7,403 nucleotides of DNA from Elusimicrobiota bacterium (GCA_016196785.1 JACPXA010000001.1:1-7403); one strand, 5' to 3'; counted from the first letter of the stretch, positions 1 through 6,553 are shown. The notes: a model not told the origin generated them from the sequence alone. Numbers and translations: made by a program.

Positions 1-6
1 CGAGTT

Positions 7-38
7 GACTTTACGAAAGACTTTACGTAAACTTTATG
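7..38 (+). promoter_or_regulatory. Tandem repeats with a perfect palindrome at the fic start (candidate operator)
   Basis: GACTTTACG occurs at 7-15 and 19-27, a 12-base period. A third, weaker copy, AACTTTATG, occurs at 30-38 and contains the fic start codon. Within the block, TTTACGTAAA at 22-31 is a perfect 10-bp palindrome. No good Shine-Dalgarno sequence is visible before ATG 36, so a protein bound here would block both transcription and translation initiation. An operator role, perhaps autoregulation through the C-terminal winged helix of the Fic protein, is inference. The repeats themselves are seen directly. Confidence 0.45.
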
Positions 39-1127
39 GACATGTATACCCCACAATTCCAGGTCGCTCCACGTGTTTATAAACTTCTGGAGCGAATCAC
101 CGTGATCCGGGAACAGATTCGCTCTTCCCTGGTCAAGGTCCCTTGGGTGCCTTCACTCGTTCGGGATGCCATGGCGCGGTCGGCATGGGGGTCCACCGCC
201 ATTGAAGGGTGCACGCTGTCCCTGGAAGCCGTCAAGGGGCTGCTCGAGGGTCAAGAGGCTTCAGGCTATCCCGATCGTCATGTTCGGATGGCGAAGAATT
301 GCCTGAACGCCTTGACCTGGATTCAGAAACGCGGACGGGCGGCTTCAATTCATGAGAAGGAGGTCTTTCAACTTCATCGAATGGTCGGTGAGGGGGCTGT
401 TGATGACGGGCCAGTAGGCGAATACCGAAAAGTGAATGTTCGGGCAGGGCTCTATGCCTGTCCGGCCTGGCGGCAAGTTCCAAGGCTCACCCGTGAACTG
501 CTGGTATGGCTTCATGGTCCAACCGAGGAACTGCCTGCGGTCTTCTCCTCGGCCATTCTTCACCTACGCTTTGTGGAGATCCACCCCTTTCGGGATGCTA
601 ACGGTCGCGTGGCCAGGGCGTTAGCGACTTGGCAGCTCTATCGCATGGGATTCGACACCCTTCACATCTTTGCCCTTGATGAGGTCCTGCTCGAGAACCG
701 CTCGCTTTACATTAAGAACCTCCAACGGGTCCAAGTGGAAGGCGAGGATCTAGGCGGATGGTTGGAATTTATGGCAGAGGCAATCTTAGAGACCTTAGAA
801 CATGTCCAGAAACGTGTTCAGGCTCTTGGGCCGTTGGGCAAGGAGCCGATGGCTTTGACCCTTCGCCAGGAACGACTCCTCCGGCTATTGCGCGAGAGAG
901 GCCCCCTGGCTATCCGCGAAATTGCGCGAGCTCTTCGAGTCACTGGTCCGGGCGCCCACTATGCGCTTCGCCCTCTTCTACAGCGGAGAGAAGACCGGGT
1001 CAACACCGTCCCTGGTTTCGCCATGAGGAGGTGCAAGAGATCGAATTCCTTGGGCGAGAGACGGATCCGCTTCCCTTCGATCCGCAGGGAGTGCTCATCC
1101 ACATCTAAGATCAGAGAACCGTCCTGA
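36..1127 (+). CDS. fic: Fic-family protein AMP-transferase, C-terminus lost and replaced by a read-through tail
   Basis: Fic proteins transfer AMP (sometimes another nucleotide phosphate) from ATP to hydroxyl side chains of target proteins in the cytoplasm. The core motif HPFRDANGRVAR is at residues 183-194, with catalytic His183. An N-terminal inhibitory motif of the form S/T-x-x-x-E-G/N is at residues 53-58 (STAIEG). Its Glu57 would clash with ATP, so this is a self-inhibited class II type. Residues about 273-316 look like the start of a winged-helix DNA-binding domain. From about residue 317 (base 984) the frame runs antisense through the response regulator, and the last 46 or so residues are rich in Arg and Ser and look non-native. 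The native 3' end is therefore missing. ATG 36 is used; ATG 42, two codons later, is an alternative. The catalytic core is intact, but control by the C-terminal domain is probably lost. The Fic family call is secure; the cellular target is unknown. Confidence 0.9.
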   Translation: MDMYTPQFQVAPRVYKLLERITVIREQIRSSLVKVPWVPSLVRDAMARSAWGSTAIEGCTLSLEAVKGLLEGQEASGYPDRHVRMAKNCLNALTWIQKRGRAASIHEKEVFQLHRMVGEGAVDDGPVGEYRKVNVRAGLYACPAWRQVPRLTRELLVWLHGPTEELPAVFSSAILHLRFVEIHPFRDANGRVARALATWQLYRMGFDTLHIFALDEVLLENRSLYIKNLQRVQVEGEDLGGWLEFMAEAILETLEHVQKRVQALGPLGKEPMALTLRQERLLRLLRERGPLAIREIARALRVTGPGAHYALRPLLQRREDRVNTVPGFAMRRCKRSNSLGERRIRFPSIRRECSSTSKIREPS

Positions 1128-1528
1128 ACAACGTTGTCAGGACTGGGCGGTTGTTGGTGTCGTCGGAGGACGGCCTTGACGCGGGCGACGAGCTCCGCCC
1201 GATTGAAGGGCTTGGTGATGTAGTCATCCGCCCCCAATTCCAGCCCGGCGATCTTATAGGAATCCACCGCCTGCACGGTAAGCATGATAATCGAAATCGA
1301 GCGGGTTTGGACATCCTTGCGCAGCTCGCGGCAGACGCTGAACCCATCCTGATCGGGCAGTTGGAGGTCTAAGAGGATCAGATCCGGCTTGGCGGTTTTG
1401 ACTTTCTTGAGGGCCTCTGCGCCGCTCGCGGCGGTGTAGGGGATAAAGTCTTCTTTCTTGAGGATCTCCGTGAGGAGCTGCCGGATATCGGCTTCGTCAT
1501 CCACAATAAGGATCTTTGGTTTAAGCAT
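959..1528 (-). pseudogene. OmpR/PhoB-type response regulator truncated in its DNA-binding domain
   Basis: This is the transcription-factor half of a two-component system. The receiver domain (residues 1-120) has acidic residues D10 and D11, phospho-acceptor D54, T84 and K106, so it should still be phosphorylated. A PhoB/OmpR-type winged helix starts at about residue 137 and matches the family through the LTRSSL stretch, about residue 181 (bases 986-988). The recognition helix and wing, roughly the last 45 residues, are missing. Only eight foreign residues antisense to fic follow before a TAG stop at 959-961. Family members are usually about 225-235 residues; this one is 189. ATG 1528 has GGAGAC about seven bases upstream. 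The start overlaps the stop of the preceding receiver gene by eight bases, suggesting translational coupling. Specific DNA binding is very probably lost. Confidence 0.85.
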
Positions 1529-1934
1529 GGGGGGCGTCTCCTTTTGGCCCCGTCAGTGCACGGCGGACCTGGTCGGCCAGCGTGGCGAGACGGGGGGATT
1601 TCACGATGTAGTCCGTGGCTCCCAAGCGGAACGCGCGGTCCCGATCGGCCGGTTGACCGCTCGTGGTCAGAATCACGACGGGGACGGCCCGGGTGGCGGC
1701 GTCTTGTTTCAGTCGCGTCAACACGTCAAATCCGTGAATGCCGGGGAGGTTGAGGTCTAAGAGCACAAGATCGGGTGACTCCCTGATGACCTGGGCCAAC
1801 CCCTGCTCGCCATCGGGGGAGGTCACGACTTCATACCCGGCGCGCTCAAGCAGGGAGGCAACCAGCCGAACGAGGTCGTGGTCGTCGTCAATCAGGAGGA
1901 TCCGCCGACGCTCACGCAAGGGCTTGCGATTCAT
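1521..1934 (-). CDS. Stand-alone CheY-like response regulator receiver
   Basis: This is a single-domain phospho-receiver of about 137 residues with no output domain. Counting from ATG 1934, the acidic pocket is D16, D17 and D18, the phospho-acceptor is D60 in the LLDLNLPG stretch, and T90 and K112 complete the active site. Such proteins act through protein-protein contact or as phosphate shuttles or sinks in a relay. The gene lies between the kinase and the OmpR-type regulator. It overlaps the kinase 3' end by about 23 bases and the next gene by eight, so all three were probably one translationally coupled operon. The start is uncertain: ATG 1934 has GAGG almost touching it, and an in-frame TTG at 1940 and another TTG about six codons downstream are also possible. 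Its cognate partner is inferred from gene order only. Confidence 0.88.
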   Translation of the reverse strand: MNRKPLRERRRILLIDDDHDLVRLVASLLERAGYEVVTSPDGEQGLAQVIRESPDLVLLDLNLPGIHGFDVLTRLKQDAATRAVPVVILTTSGQPADRDRAFRLGATDYIVKSPRLATLADQVRRALTGPKGDAPHA

Positions 1935-3363
1935 CCTCAAGCGCCACGGGGAGGGTGAAGTGGAAGGTGGTGCCTCGGCCCACCTCGCTCTTGACCCAGA
2001 TGGTCCCTCCGTGCGCTTCGACCAACCCTTTCACAATGGTCAATCCTAAACCAGTGCCTTTGATCCGATGACCGGACGGGGTGCTGGTCCTGACCTGTTC
2101 AAACTTGTCGAAGATTTTGGGGAGCGCCTCCTGTGGAATGCCGTGACCTGTATCTTGGACCGTCACTTCCACATGGGGGCCTTTCAGCTCGGCCCGCACG
2201 GTGATCTGGCCGCCGGCTGGGGTGAACTTCACGGCATTGGAGAGGAGGTTGGTGAAGATCTCATCGAGCCGGTCGGCGTCCGCCCAGGCCGTCGGCAGCC
2301 CTTCCGGGATCTCGGTGACCAGCCGAATTCCTTGCTCCTCACACTGGGGACGGAAGAGGATTTGCATCTCACGGGTGGTCTGTCGGAGGTCCAGCCGCTC
2401 GCGGCTGAGCTCCATACGATGAGCCTCGATCTTCGCCACATCGAGCAGGTTATCCACAAATCGCTCAAGTCGCAAGGCGTTGTTCTTCACGATCAGAAGA
2501 TACTCTTCCTGTTTGGGCCCCAGCGACCCCACATCGCGCTGGAGGAGAAAATCCAGGTACCCTCGGATTGAGGTGAGGGGGGAACGGAGCTCATGGGTGA
2601 CCTTCGACACAAAATCCTGTTTCATCTGATCAAGCTCGCCTAAGCGCTCCGCCATCAGGTTAAACTCCTCCGCAAGCTCCCCGAGCTCATCCTGGCTCTT
2701 GATGGCTAGCCGGTGGTCGAGCTTGCCTTCCCCGATGAGGCGGGCGCCGGCCCCCAGGGCCCGGATGGGCCGACTCATCACATAGGCCAAGAGCCATGCC
2801 CCGCCCACACCAAACACTAAGGACACCGCCGCTACCCCGATGATCCGCCGCCCGGCGGCGGCCAGCGTTTGCTGGACGATCCGATCTGAGACCCGCTGGG
2901 AATACCCAATCCGGGCGGTCCCGACCCGCTGATACCCCAGCTCGATGGGCATGGCGATGTCAATCAGGGGTTCGCTGTCCGGGCTCACCGAGGTCTGTCG
3001 AAGACGACCCATGGCTTGGAGCGCCTTGAGACCTACCGGGTCATTCACCAGGGTCCCGATGCGACTCCCATCGGTGTGGACCAAGACCTTGCCCTGGACA
3101 TCCATCACCATGGCAGAGCGCACCGCTTCCGACCGGCTCATCAGTTTAATGTAGTTGAGCAGTAACAGGTCGTCATTGGCCTCGATGGCCTCTTTGCCGA
3201 TTTGAGCTAGGCCGCGGATGAGCTCGTCCTGGCTTTCCAGCATGCGGGCCCGCAGGTGGCCCCGCTCGGCCACCAGCAAGAACAGGCTGACACCGCTGAC
3301 GACCGCCAGGACGAGGAGGCTGGTAAAGAGACTAAATTTCGCTCGTATAGAGAGTCGAGCCAT
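1912..3363 (-). CDS. Membrane sensor histidine kinase with HAMP domain
   Basis: This is a 483-residue inner-membrane sensor that autophosphorylates on histidine and passes phosphate to receivers, most simply the two encoded directly downstream. The N-terminus has a transmembrane helix at about residues 10-31, an external sensor of about 140 residues (32-172) with a Cache/PAS-like feel around VMDVQGKVLVHTDG, and a second transmembrane helix at about 173-196. A HAMP linker follows (about 196-248), then HisKA with phospho-acceptor His257 in THELRSPLTS. The ATPase domain has an N-box with N372 and N376, a G1 motif DTGHGIP at 404-410, an F-box FDKFEQ and a G2 motif GTGLG at 436-440. All catalytic motifs are intact. 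The ligand is unknown. ATG 3363 has only a weak ribosome binding site. Upstream lies the 170-bp palindrome, which must sit in or beside the promoter. Confidence 0.93.
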   Translation of the reverse strand: MARLSIRAKFSLFTSLLVLAVVSGVSLFLLVAERGHLRARMLESQDELIRGLAQIGKEAIEANDDLLLLNYIKLMSRSEAVRSAMVMDVQGKVLVHTDGSRIGTLVNDPVGLKALQAMGRLRQTSVSPDSEPLIDIAMPIELGYQRVGTARIGYSQRVSDRIVQQTLAAAGRRIIGVAAVSLVFGVGGAWLLAYVMSRPIRALGAGARLIGEGKLDHRLAIKSQDELGELAEEFNLMAERLGELDQMKQDFVSKVTHELRSPLTSIRGYLDFLLQRDVGSLGPKQEEYLLIVKNNALRLERFVDNLLDVAKIEAHRMELSRERLDLRQTTREMQILFRPQCEEQGIRLVTEIPEGLPTAWADADRLDEIFTNLLSNAVKFTPAGGQITVRAELKGPHVEVTVQDTGHGIPQEALPKIFDKFEQVRTSTPSGHRIKGTGLGLTIVKGLVEAHGGTIWVKSEVGRGTTFHFTLPVALEDESQALA

Positions 3364-3375
3364 CGCTGTTAGACC

Positions 3376-3545
3376 ATGAGACTGGCGAATAACTACCCAT
3401 CGGCTGCAATGTCGGCTGCCGGCCTGCGCCGGCGTCAGGTTCGCTCGGCATACCGTTCCTTCGTCAAGTATGCCGTCGCTCGCCTTCCTTGGCTCGGCAC
3501 GGCATCCGACATTTCGCTACGAAGCGCGTTATTCGCCAGTCTCAT
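3376..3545. repeat. 170-bp imperfect palindrome with perfect 18-bp terminal inverted repeats (MITE-like)
   Basis: ATGAGACTGGCGAATAAC at 3376-3393 is the exact reverse complement of 3528-3545. Further matching pairs share the same symmetry axis at 3460.5: AATGTCGG at 3408-3415 with 3506-3513, TGCC at 3417-3420 with 3501-3504, and CGGCATAC at 3446-3453 with 3468-3475. All pair sums equal 6921, so this is one folded unit and not scattered chance repeats. Between the outer and inner stems is an unpaired 14-base stretch on each side. No target-site duplication longer than 2-3 bases is obvious in the flanks. It resembles a miniature inverted-repeat element or a large REP-type element. No second copy was seen in the window. 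Confidence 0.8.
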
Positions 3546-3562
3546 CATATCATCTATTTCCC

Positions 3563-3591
3563 TTGAATTTCTAGCGGGTTTCCCGTACACT
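3563..3591 (+). promoter_or_regulatory. Probable sigma-70 promoter of the sigma-54-like gene
   Basis: TTGAAT at 3563-3568 and TACACT at 3586-3591 are separated by 17 bases and each matches the housekeeping consensus at four of six positions. Transcription would start near 3598, a few bases before a GAAGGG ribosome-binding-like sequence. A short inverted repeat, CGGGTTTCCCG (3575-3585), fills the end of the spacer and could be an operator half or chance. Confidence 0.5.
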
Positions 3592-3611
3592 AATGCAAAC
3601 GAAGGGTTGTT

Positions 3612-4712
3612 TTGAATTCTATGCCTTCACTACGACCGCAACCGACGCTGACTCCTCGTCCCCGAGCCTCCCTCCGAGCCCAGATCATGGGAAGGCTACG
3701 GATCGCCCAGCTTCTCACCTTGTCGGAACGAGACCTCGCGCGATTGATTGCCGAGCTGGAAACGGATCCCCTGTTTGTGAAACTCCGGTTTCCTCCTCGG
3801 CCGGGCCTCCGTCAAGTCGTCCGGTATGAACGTCCGCCCGGGGCACGGCTCGCCTCAACGTTCTATGAGCTCCGCGAGGAGCTGATCACGCATGGGGAAG
3901 CGGTGGACGTCGAAGCGCTCTTGGCTCAACATCGGGGGGTGATCCAGCTGATCCAGCGCATGGGACAGGAACGGTTTGAGCGGTACTTCCTGTATGGGGA
4001 AGAGGGGCTTTCCCTGGATGAGGTGGCCGAGGCGTGCGGCTTGTCCCTAGAGGAAGGCCGTCAGGTGCATGAAGCGATTGTGGCGTTTGCGGCCCGAGCC
4101 GAGTTCTTTCAACCGATGACGCTCCCTGCCGCGCAACGGTTCACGGTACTGGCCCGCATTGAACGGCTGCGCGGGGGCCGGCAATGGGGGTTGGCATTTA
4201 CCTCCCCGCATCTGGCTCGCGGTCGGTACCTCATTGATCTCGAGGCCTTGGCACAGTGGCGGCGGGAAGGGGGGATCACGCCAGCCGAGCGGCGCCGGCT
4301 CAAACGGCTTGTCACCACCATGGAATTAATCAACCTCCGACAGACGACCCTGCACCGGACCTTGGCAGAGATCCTCCAGCGGCAACAGCGGTTTCTCACC
4401 ACGCGACTCGAAGAGCACCTCACCCCGCTTACGCTCCGGGCCCTGGCGCGCGAGTTCCGGGTCGCCCCCAGCACCATCAGTCGGATCATCCGCCAACGGA
4501 GCCTCATCACCCCCTGGGGGGAAGAACGGCCGCTCGCCGATTTCCTTCCATCCCAGCGTCGGGTCCTGCGCGCCTGGCTGGTTCGGTTTGCCCGGGAAAC
4601 CCAGGGGCGCGTCACTGATGAGACGCTGCGGCAGCGACTGGCTCGTGAGGCGCACCTCACGGTCTCCAGACGCACTGTCACCGCTCTCCGCCACCACCTC
4701 GAGCGCGATTGA
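3612..4712 (+). CDS. Divergent short sigma-54 (RpoN)-like factor
   Basis: The protein has 366 residues from TTG 3612; ATG 3621 would shorten it by three. True RpoN proteins are about 450-500 residues. Residues 21-55 resemble RpoN region I, where leucine-rich helices contact the activator. The C-terminal half follows the family closely: a helix around LRQTTLHRTLAEILQRQQRF (242-261), then LTPLTLRALAREF and a helix-turn-helix (270-296), and near the end an RpoN-box-like SRRTVTALR (352-360), where the canonical form is ARRTVAKYR. Key residues differ. The canonical HESTVSR becomes APSTISR, and the FFS after the helix-turn-helix becomes FLP. The core-binding region is short and poorly conserved. 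It is probably a paralogue with altered promoter or polymerase interaction, or a regulator derived from sigma-54. GAAGGG at 3601-3606 spaces better for TTG 3612 than for ATG 3621. Relationship to the family is confident; function as a working sigma factor is not. Confidence 0.8.
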   Translation: MNSMPSLRPQPTLTPRPRASLRAQIMGRLRIAQLLTLSERDLARLIAELETDPLFVKLRFPPRPGLRQVVRYERPPGARLASTFYELREELITHGEAVDVEALLAQHRGVIQLIQRMGQERFERYFLYGEEGLSLDEVAEACGLSLEEGRQVHEAIVAFAARAEFFQPMTLPAAQRFTVLARIERLRGGRQWGLAFTSPHLARGRYLIDLEALAQWRREGGITPAERRRLKRLVTTMELINLRQTTLHRTLAEILQRQQRFLTTRLEEHLTPLTLRALAREFRVAPSTISRIIRQRSLITPWGEERPLADFLPSQRRVLRAWLVRFARETQGRVTDETLRQRLAREAHLTVSRRTVTALRHHLERD

Positions 4713-4738
4713 CGATCTCCCACTTTTTTTGTTAAAAG
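4709..4738 (+). promoter_or_regulatory. Possible tRNA-Gly promoter overlapping the upstream stop codon
   Basis: TTGACG at 4709-4714 (five of six to the -35 consensus) includes the TGA stop of the sigma-54-like gene. At 17-18 bases' spacing the -10 would be TTAAAA (4732-4737) or TAAAAG (4733-4738), both weak. Transcription would start near 4744, just ahead of the mature tRNA 5' end at 4758. A run of seven T at 4724-4730 lies in the spacer, but no stable hairpin precedes it. Confidence 0.4.
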
Positions 4739-4757
4739 ACGAAGATGGCGGCTCAAG

Positions 4758-4831
4758 GCGGGTGTAGTTCAATGGTAGAATGGAAGCTTCCCAAGCTTCA
4801 GACGTGGGTTCGATTCCCATCACCCGCTCCA
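4758..4831 (+). tRNA. tRNA-Gly (anticodon CCC)
   Basis: A full cloverleaf with encoded CCA can be drawn. The acceptor stem GCGGGTG/CACCCGC is perfect. The D-stem is GTTC/GAAT with loop AATGGTA, typical of glycine tRNAs. The anticodon stem is GAAGC/GCTTC with loop TTCCCAA, giving CCC at 4790-4792. The T-stem is GTGGG/CCCAT with loop TTCGATT. The discriminator base is T (4828), as in bacterial tRNA-Gly, followed by CCA at 4829-4831. The gene is intact, but its 3' part from 4786 is identical to a second copy at 6659. This half was therefore probably supplied by an integrated element that restored the gene. Confidence 0.95.
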
Positions 4832-4834
4832 GAT
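4786..4834 (+). repeat. attL-like direct repeat (49 bp) within tRNA-Gly
   Basis: This segment is identical over 49 bases to 6659-6707, an offset of 1873. It begins two bases before the anticodon loop and extends three bases past CCA. That is the classical position for tyrosine-recombinase crossover at the anticodon loop, with the element supplying a replacement tRNA 3' end. Confidence 0.88.
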
Positions 4835-4893
4835 GTTTGCCGTTCCACAGATTACTGAGCTACGTATAAGTAATAGCCTCTTAGGCGCGAATT

Positions 4894-4902
4894 TGCTATG
4901 AT
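4894..4902 (+). promoter_or_regulatory. Extended -10 promoter candidate for the island genes
   Basis: TGCTATGAT at 4894-4902 is a TGn-extended -10 element (TATGAT, five of six). No good -35 is present 17 bases upstream, as is common for extended -10 promoters. It would start transcription near 4909, about 33 bases before the first island gene, and could serve all three genes. Confidence 0.45.
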
Positions 4903-4941
4903 CCTTTAAAAGAACTCTCGATCAAAACCGGCTTGTAAAGA

Positions 4942-5688
4942 ATGATCTCGTTAGACCAAATACCCCAGCTCGTTGTGCATTATGGATGCAGGATTCCGCT
5001 TAAGACGGAACTAAAACCCAGTGAGCGTGAATCTCTGAAGACGCTCTTGCAAGAGGCCAATCAGGAACACTTCCAGATTTTTCAAACGGATACTCAAAAT
5101 GTTGTTAATATGGCTGGCCAATCTCCAAGTCTTTTTACTGTTTTAAGACAATATCCGATGAAAGATGGAGCTATTGCTACAGCTCCTTCCTTAATCTTCG
5201 CTCCTGATAGCATCACCGTTATTTCTCTTATCAAGGCAGGGGATTCTCGCTTCACCTCTTCACACACGATTCAGGCAACAGAACAGGATCGAAACATGCG
5301 GGAGATACTGTTTAAGATACAAGGGGTCATAAAAGGTTTGAGATACACGCGCACGGGAAAGATTTATGAACTTGTTGTAGGGCCTTTCTCCCCAGACAAG
5401 AAAGAGGCGTTCTTGAAGAAAGTGATTGCAGAGCCAAGTAACGACATTGCAGAAGTTGATTTAGTGCTGACAAAAATCCAGTCTGCTAACGAAAAAAGGC
5501 TGAACATAAATACTCGGTTGAGCTTTCAACAAATGAAATTGGAAGATCCATTTCGCGTGAATATCAAAGTGGACATCAATAATCGGGATTTGCAAACATC
5601 AATGGAACCTCGAGAAATCGACTCCATATGGAACACCGCGAATTCTATGATCGAATCTCACCTTGAAAATCTTTCATTTCAGTGGTAA
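4942..5688 (+). CDS. Uncharacterised 248-residue island protein
   Basis: I do not recognise this protein with confidence. It is soluble, with no signal peptide or membrane helix, and has mixed alpha/beta character. Visible landmarks are an early PQLVVHYGCRIPLK strand, a central IKGLRYTRTGKIYELVVGPF strand pair (about residues 129-148), and an amphipathic C-terminal stretch ending in ESHLENLSFQW. The general layout recalls the sporadically distributed TIGR04255 group found in islands, with an LRY strand in the middle and a short acidic helix at the C-terminus, but this is a weak resemblance only. It is AT-rich, so probably foreign to this genome. The Shine-Dalgarno (TAAAGA) is poor. The stop codon is 23 bases ahead of the likely start of the antitoxin gene, so the two genes are probably co-transcribed. 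A role as a third partner of the toxin-antitoxin pair is possible but unproven. Confidence 0.7.
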   Translation: MISLDQIPQLVVHYGCRIPLKTELKPSERESLKTLLQEANQEHFQIFQTDTQNVVNMAGQSPSLFTVLRQYPMKDGAIATAPSLIFAPDSITVISLIKAGDSRFTSSHTIQATEQDRNMREILFKIQGVIKGLRYTRTGKIYELVVGPFSPDKKEAFLKKVIAEPSNDIAEVDLVLTKIQSANEKRLNINTRLSFQQMKLEDPFRVNIKVDINNRDLQTSMEPREIDSIWNTANSMIESHLENLSFQW

Positions 5689-5711
5689 ATAATATAGTAA
5701 GGGAACTTTCG

Positions 5712-6086
5712 ATGGAATTGGAAGAATCGGTTATTTCGCCGACTACGGAGAGCCATTCGAGCACGGGAGCATTTTCATTCATGCTTCCAGCGGGGTACTC
5801 GATTCTGTCGGTGGCACACCTATTTACCCAGAAGAGTTCAGACCTTTTCATCGGATCAACCCCGGGCATTTGTGGTGGCGCTCCAATAATCTTGGGAACT
5901 CGTCTTGCGGTGCACCAAATTATTGAACAGCATGAAGCTTTCCATCGTGAGAAAGAAAGGCTTTTAAAAGCGTACCCTCACATGACCGTCCAACAGCTCG
6001 ACGCGGCAATCGAATATTATAGAGGACACCGCGAAGAGATCGAAGACCTCATTGAAGAAGAGAGAATCGCTGAGTTTAGAGAGTAG
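5712..6086 (+). CDS. DUF433-domain antitoxin with N-terminal extension
   Basis: Residues about 46-113 are a clear DUF433 domain: GICGGAPIILGTRL near residues 52-65, then the YPHMTVQQLDAAIEYYRGH helix region and an acidic end. Members are typically encoded just before DUF5615 PIN-like toxins and are thought to neutralise them and bind their own promoter. The domain alone is about 75 residues. Here an extra 45 or so N-terminal residues, rich in Ser and Thr, have no recognisable fold. ATG 5712 is chosen because GGGA at 5701-5704 sits seven bases upstream. An in-frame GTG at 5682 would add ten residues and overlap the previous gene by seven bases. The toxin frame begins 28 bases after the TAG stop. 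The family call is good; the biochemical role is taken from the family. Confidence 0.82.
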   Translation: MELEESVISPTTESHSSTGAFSFMLPAGYSILSVAHLFTQKSSDLFIGSTPGICGGAPIILGTRLAVHQIIEQHEAFHREKERLLKAYPHMTVQQLDAAIEYYRGHREEIEDLIEEERIAEFRE

Positions 6087-6114
6087 TTGACCGTTTACTT
6101 CTTTAATACCTGCC

Positions 6115-6480
6115 TTGCCATCGACTCCGAATTACACCCTGTATCTCAATGAAAATATATCGATTGAAGTGAGGGATTTGCTCGTCAAGAACGGCATTAA
6201 GACAATCCACACACTTGATGCGGGGAACAAAGGAAAGGATGACGAGTTCCAGCTAACTTATGCAGCAACCAATGGATGGATTATGACGACGCACAACCGA
6301 AGAGATTTTCGCCGAATACACAAGGCGTGGAATGACGCTGGGAAGAAACACAGTGGCATCATATTAATCGGGTGTGCTGAACCTAACATTATTACCAGAC
6401 GAGTAATCAATTTCTTGAGATACCATTTCCCATCGCAAGAGCCGTCTTTTTGTGAAGTGCCACCTGAAATACAACGTTGA
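6115..6480 (+). CDS. DUF5615 PIN-like toxin (putative ribonuclease)
   Basis: The protein has 121 residues and is the toxin partner of the preceding DUF433 protein. It has the family pattern: an N-terminal LYLNENIS strand (residues 9-16), an acidic KDDEF around 41-45, MTTHNRRDF at 57-65 and a HSGIILIG strand at 79-86. PIN-like enzymes use clustered acidic residues to bind a metal and cut RNA. The first acidic residue of the family, Asp in a LDEN-type motif, is Asn12 here, while E13, D42, D43, E44 and D64 remain. Activity may therefore be reduced or altered. The only plausible start is TTG 6115; no ATG or GTG is in frame after the stop at 6088-6090, and no Shine-Dalgarno is visible. Expression is probably weak and may depend on coupling to the antitoxin. 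Family assignment is good; toxicity is inferred. Confidence 0.8.
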   Translation: MPSTPNYTLYLNENISIEVRDLLVKNGIKTIHTLDAGNKGKDDEFQLTYAATNGWIMTTHNRRDFRRIHKAWNDAGKKHSGIILIGCAEPNIITRRVINFLRYHFPSQEPSFCEVPPEIQR

Positions 6481-6553
6481 GGGAATCTTTCTCTCAAACC
6501 GCTCTTGGTAGACATCCGCATCGTGATACGGTAGGATATTGTCGATACCGGTT

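Noticed and set aside
2068..2571. Plus-strand 167-residue frame within the kinase gene
   Set aside because: Antisense to the conserved kinase core; no domain and no ribosome binding site evidence.
4713..4731. Rho-independent terminator after the sigma-54-like gene
   Set aside because: There is a run of seven T, but only a three-base stem can be drawn ahead of it.
4109..4756. Minus-strand 215-residue open frame antisense to the sigma-54-like gene
   Set aside because: Extreme Arg and Ser content typical of a shadow frame opposite a GC-rich gene, with no domain; the plus strand has clear family motifs.
4326..4823. Minus-strand 165-residue frame starting inside the tRNA
   Set aside because: Its first residues are the antisense of tRNA-Gly and the rest is shadow of the sigma-54-like gene.
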